From positions 7,218 through 71,217 of the forward strand of contig NZ_JAYGIL010000034.1 in NCBI RefSeq assembly GCF_034931025.1: 64,000 nucleotides of DNA, written 5' to 3'. How positions within the stretch are numbered: the first letter of the stretch is position 1; each line of letters starts with the position of its first letter. Below the pieces are notes generated by a model. The model ran no database searches. It was given only the letters and a program-made list of their open reading frames with translations, and was not told the origin of the DNA. This DNA comes from Arcicella gelida (GTDB lineage Bacteria; Bacteroidota; Bacteroidia; Cytophagales; Spirosomataceae). This document shows positions 62,301 to 64,000 of this stretch, one piece after another. The translations under genes and the position numbers were made by a program.

Positions 62301-63516
62301 TATTATTCTGGTGTTTGAAGGCCGTAAATTGATTGGTCTGTGGATTGAATTTATTAAGCCCACCACCATCTGTACCAATCCAAACGTTACCTTCGTAGTC
62401 TTTTTCTAAAGCCAAAACAATATTATTATTCAAACTATTCTGACCAATTTTATGCTTGAAGAGTGGAAATTTACTTCCTGATTTTGGCAAGTAGTTAACT
62501 CCTCCAGAGTATGTTCCTATCCAAATATTGCCAATATTATCTAAGTATAAACTATAGACAGAATTATTACTTAGGCTTGTATTATCATTTGAATCATTTA
62601 CTATGGTTGTAAATGAATTATTTTTTCTATCGTAAACACTAATTCCTCCATTTTCAGTACCTATCCAAAGGTTTTTTTCTTCATCTTCCATGAAAGACAA
62701 AATATCATCCAATGCTAAACTGTTGGGATTCTTCGGGTTATGCTTGTAAGAAGTAAATGTATTATTTGTTGCATCAAACTTAGCAATACCTCCGCCTAAC
62801 GTACCAACCCAAATGTTATTTTCAAAATCATTATAAACGGCTTTTATAAAACTTGAAGGAACACTTTTAGGATTTTTAGGGTCATTAAAATACTTTGTAA
62901 AACGCTTTGTTTCAGGATTGAACTTATTCAATCCATCTTGTGTGGCAATCCAAATTTCATGATTTTTATCTTCACAGATGTTAAAGATAAAATCGTTACT
63001 TAAGCTATTTTGATTATTGTCTTCATGTTTAAAAGTGATGTACTTTCCAGTGGTCACATTAAAAAGCATAAGTCCAAAATTAGTACCTAACCACAATCTC
63101 TTTTTACTATCTTGAAAAATGTCTCTAACAATTAATCTTTTATCAATTTTAATCGAATGTGTAAAAATTTCTCTCTTGCGGTCAAATTTATCTAACCCAA
63201 TACCAGTTGCTACCCAGATATTTTTATCTACATCTTCTAAAACATCATATACGTGATTATCGCTTAATGTTTTGTTGTTATCGGCAGAATGTTTGTAAAT
63301 CGTAAAGTTATAGGCATCAAACTTATTAAGCCCTTCTCCAGTAGCAAACCACATAAAACCTTTACTATCTTTCATGATAGCTCTTACATGGCTCTGCGAA
63401 AGTCCCTCAGTATTTGAAAGTCTTTTAAAATGCGGAGATTTATATGTTTGTGCAGAGATACTCAGCCCAAACAGTAAGATAAAAAGCTTCGATATGAAAA
63501 CCCTTGATAATATCAT
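59359..63516 (-). CDS. propeller hybrid histidine kinase with two receivers
   Basis: 1,385 residues. A signal peptide (to SISAQ) precedes a long row of Reg_prop repeats of the form NDFIFNICEDKNHEIWIATQ (about fourteen), then a Y_Y_Y domain (YTNLDPGNYVFRVKASNNDG) and one transmembrane helix (about 800-818). A HisKA kinase follows with His873 in MSHEIRTPLNGI and ATPase boxes GNAIKFTEKG and GTGLGLVISEKL. Two receivers follow: D1163 in VITDMQMPEMDG and D1307 in VLMDLQMPVMDG. There is no DNA-binding domain, unlike most Bacteroides HTCS proteins, so phosphate must pass to another protein. Divergent from whatever lies beyond the right edge. Confidence 0.93.
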   Translation of the reverse strand: MILSRVFISKLFILLFGLSISAQTYKSPHFKRLSNTEGLSQSHVRAIMKDSKGFMWFATGEGLNKFDAYNFTIYKHSADNNKTLSDNHVYDVLEDVDKNIWVATGIGLDKFDRKREIFTHSIKIDKRLIVRDIFQDSKKRLWLGTNFGLMLFNVTTGKYITFKHEDNNQNSLSNDFIFNICEDKNHEIWIATQDGLNKFNPETKRFTKYFNDPKNPKSVPSSFIKAVYNDFENNIWVGTLGGGIAKFDATNNTFTSYKHNPKNPNSLALDDILSFMEDEEKNLWIGTENGGISVYDRKNNSFTTIVNDSNDNTSLSNNSVYSLYLDNIGNIWIGTYSGGVNYLPKSGSKFPLFKHKIGQNSLNNNIVLALEKDYEGNVWIGTDGGGLNKFNPQTNQFTAFKHQNNNPNSPSTDYIITVLEVEKNLLALGYHRGGVDLFNTKTGVFTHHVPVDDDPSTLSSKSVNIIIKDKKGNLWIGTWRGGLNYFDRQTKKFTRYINNPKDNSTLCDNVVSTLWEDQKGNIWIGTDNGLDKFDIQTKQFIHYKHNPRQPNSLCNNLVNVITEFEKGKLWIGTGGGLNIFDPNTNTFTKISEKDGLPNDAINGVVKDNDGFFWISTNKGISRFNFQNKTFKNYDISDGLQGNEFKTHSYLKTSDGKIYFGGQNGFNVFDPRKVIDNPFVPPIYITNFYIFNKAVEIGNKSPLSVHINETKTIVLDMKQSVFSFEFAALNYTLSEKNQYAYKLEGFDKDWSYIGNKRGATYTNLDPGNYVFRVKASNNDGLWNEEGIAINLIITPPFWMTLWFRFLAGLLVVGGAFAFYRYRIGLINVKKVQLEKEVKLRTAQLMQSTADEIKARKEAEQANKAKSIFLATMSHEIRTPLNGIIGVASLLEETQLDEEQRNYSKTIHACGDDLLTVINDILDFSKIESGKMELEAKDFNLRVCIEEILDVFAVKAASLKLDLLCQIEADVPAQVVGDSLRLRQVLLNLVGNAIKFTEKGEIFIRVFMIKNEVGSPLQIGFQVIDTGIGIPADKLDRLFKAFSQVDSSTTRRYGGTGLGLVISEKLVNLMGGELSVESEFGQGTTFTFSMQVARSLAPEIVNPILPKAEFLQTKKVLVVDDNSTNRSILKAQLEQWKMVPLIASSGNEALAILENEKELSMVITDMQMPEMDGIQLALKIKAIQQKLPIMLLSSIADDQHKGYPDLFCSVLTKPVKQHILYKNVLTSLMINEDKALTDKTNIPPVVQKLANDFAERFPVSILVAEDNPMNQKFTLKVLSKLGYEADLAENGLVAVEAFNKKHYDIVLMDLQMPVMDGLEASTKIRQNTEIRQPIIVAMTANMMNDCQEECDEAGMDDYLGKPFQLEAFVKLLEKWAGRIKENNTQEV

Positions 63517-63915
63517 ATTTTAATTCTTAAGTAGTTAGTCAAACTTTTCTTTTCAGCATTAGTGAATGTTCTTAAATCATTTCAAAAGTCCATTCTCTAC
63601 GAGTAAGAATCAGTATTATATCACCTATTACAATAATCGGGCTAAAAATACTGAGCTTGAAAAAAAATATGTCATTTTATCTCAAAGTCAATATTCATCA
63701 ACAAAGAAATAAATCTTTTTTTTCACTTGACAACATCGGTGTTTCGTTGTTTGAAAGTAAGGTATAATTTGTACAAACGAATAAAATCCCACTATTCTGC
63801 AAAAAATAATGTTCCACTATTCAAGTTAAATTATTTTTTTGGAAAAATAACCATACTTGACTAATGAAACATTAATTTAATTTACTCTACCCGAAGATTT
63901 TGTTTCTGAAAACAA
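63517..63915. other. gene-free spacer upstream of the hybrid kinase
   Basis: About 400 AT-rich bases with no credible ORF. It should hold the promoter for the leftward kinase. I could not identify a specific site. Confidence 0.5.
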
Positions 63916-63956
63916 AAAGGCTGAACTTTGAGCTACCACGCATCAAACCAGCCTTT
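63916..63956 (-). terminator. stem-loop near the right edge, best read leftward
   Basis: AAAGGCTG (63916-63923) pairs with CAGCCTTT (63949-63956), and an inner TTTGA/TCAAA stem (63927-63931 with 63943-63947) extends it. The minus direction has TTTTTGTTTTC after the stem; the plus direction has only TTT. This suggests a leftward gene ends here. Confidence 0.55.
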
Positions 63957-64000
63957 AAGGATGAAACAAATCATCAAAGACGAAATTATAAAATTGTTGG
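63955..64000 (-). CDS. possible 3' end of a leftward gene (strand unresolved)
   Basis: On the minus strand a frame ends ...QQFYNFVFDDLFHP with TAA at 63955-63957, right at the terminator-like stem. On the plus strand an ATG at 63961 opens MKQIIKDEIIKLL and runs to the window edge, which also looks natural. The two readings exclude each other. The stem orientation slightly favours the minus gene. Confidence 0.3.
   Translation of the reverse strand, partial: QQFYNFVFDDLFHP

Noticed and set aside
1..64000. Frequent AGTACT/AAGTACTT palindromes across the window
   Set aside because: They looked more common than expected on reading, but most fall in codons such as AGT-ACT and AAA-GTA-CTT. A 6-mer count corrected for codon use would be needed before claiming a signal.
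1..64000. CRISPR arrays, tRNA genes, transposases, phage genes
   Set aside because: None seen. The repeats found are either inside the giant gene or short inverted repeats in gaps, and all large ORFs have other explanations.

Overview
The window looks like a piece of a Bacteroidota (Cytophagia-type) chromosome. It is AT-rich and has no Shine-Dalgarno signals that I can see. It carries hallmark families of that phylum: a PorP/SprF-type protein, an OmpA/propeller protein resembling PorE, a giant surface protein ending in a gliding/type IX secretion (CHU_C-like) C-terminal domain, carboxypeptidase-regulatory-domain outer-membrane proteins, propeller-type (Reg_prop) sensor kinases and TANFOR/FN3-like exported proteins. 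I saw no tRNA, rRNA, CRISPR array, transposase or prophage gene.

Layout. (1) 1-6415, minus strand: an inositol-lipid pathway. It holds myo-inositol-phosphate synthase, a PgpA-like phosphatase, GtrA, a DUF5686 outer-membrane protein, a CDP-alcohol phosphatidyltransferase, a DUF4833 protein and a PAP2-like (inositol phosphoceramide synthase-type) fragment cut by the window edge. (2) 6917-13176, minus: a tripartite RND efflux pump (permease, adaptor, TolC-like channel) behind its TetR regulator. An 18-bp palindrome is shared between the region in front of the pump and the region in front of tetR, and the tetR copy sits inside a perfect 48-bp palindrome. (3) 13317-27419, minus: an FN3 protein, a ~2,080-residue exported protein and an outer-membrane barrel, preceded by a NarL-type response regulator and a propeller histidine kinase. 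A nitrilase/GNAT/NTF2-like cassette and a rhodanese lie further upstream. (4) 30124-35409, plus: a Ca2+-dependent PI-PLC-like enzyme, then a PAS kinase, a lone receiver and an unusual receiver-kinase protein. (5) 35479-48508, minus: a type IX secretion-associated cassette of a giant adhesin-like protein, PorP/SprF and a PorE-like OmpA protein. (6) 49151-52218, plus: an ECF sigma factor, a membrane protein that is probably its partner, a small outer-membrane barrel and an acyl-carrier-like protein lacking the phosphopantetheine serine. (7) 52453-59299: a possible unannotated 48-residue minus gene with its own terminator, htpG, a CcoI/FixI-type copper ATPase, a Crp/Fnr regulator, a lone cNMP-binding protein and a tandem universal stress protein. 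(8) 59359-63516, minus: a very large propeller hybrid sensor kinase with two receivers.

How the parts may work together. Region 1 makes inositol lipids, and the exported PI-PLC-like enzyme of region 4 could cleave them or host inositol lipids. Regions 3 and 5 are cell-surface systems, each with a barrel or secretion-associated partner. Region 7 looks like a low-oxygen or stress-response neighbourhood built around copper delivery to a terminal oxidase. The least described items are the region 3 trio, the 48-bp operator palindrome, the hidden small gene near 52.5 kb, the serine-less carrier protein and the sigma-linked protein that joins an inner-membrane helix to a barrel-like C-terminus.
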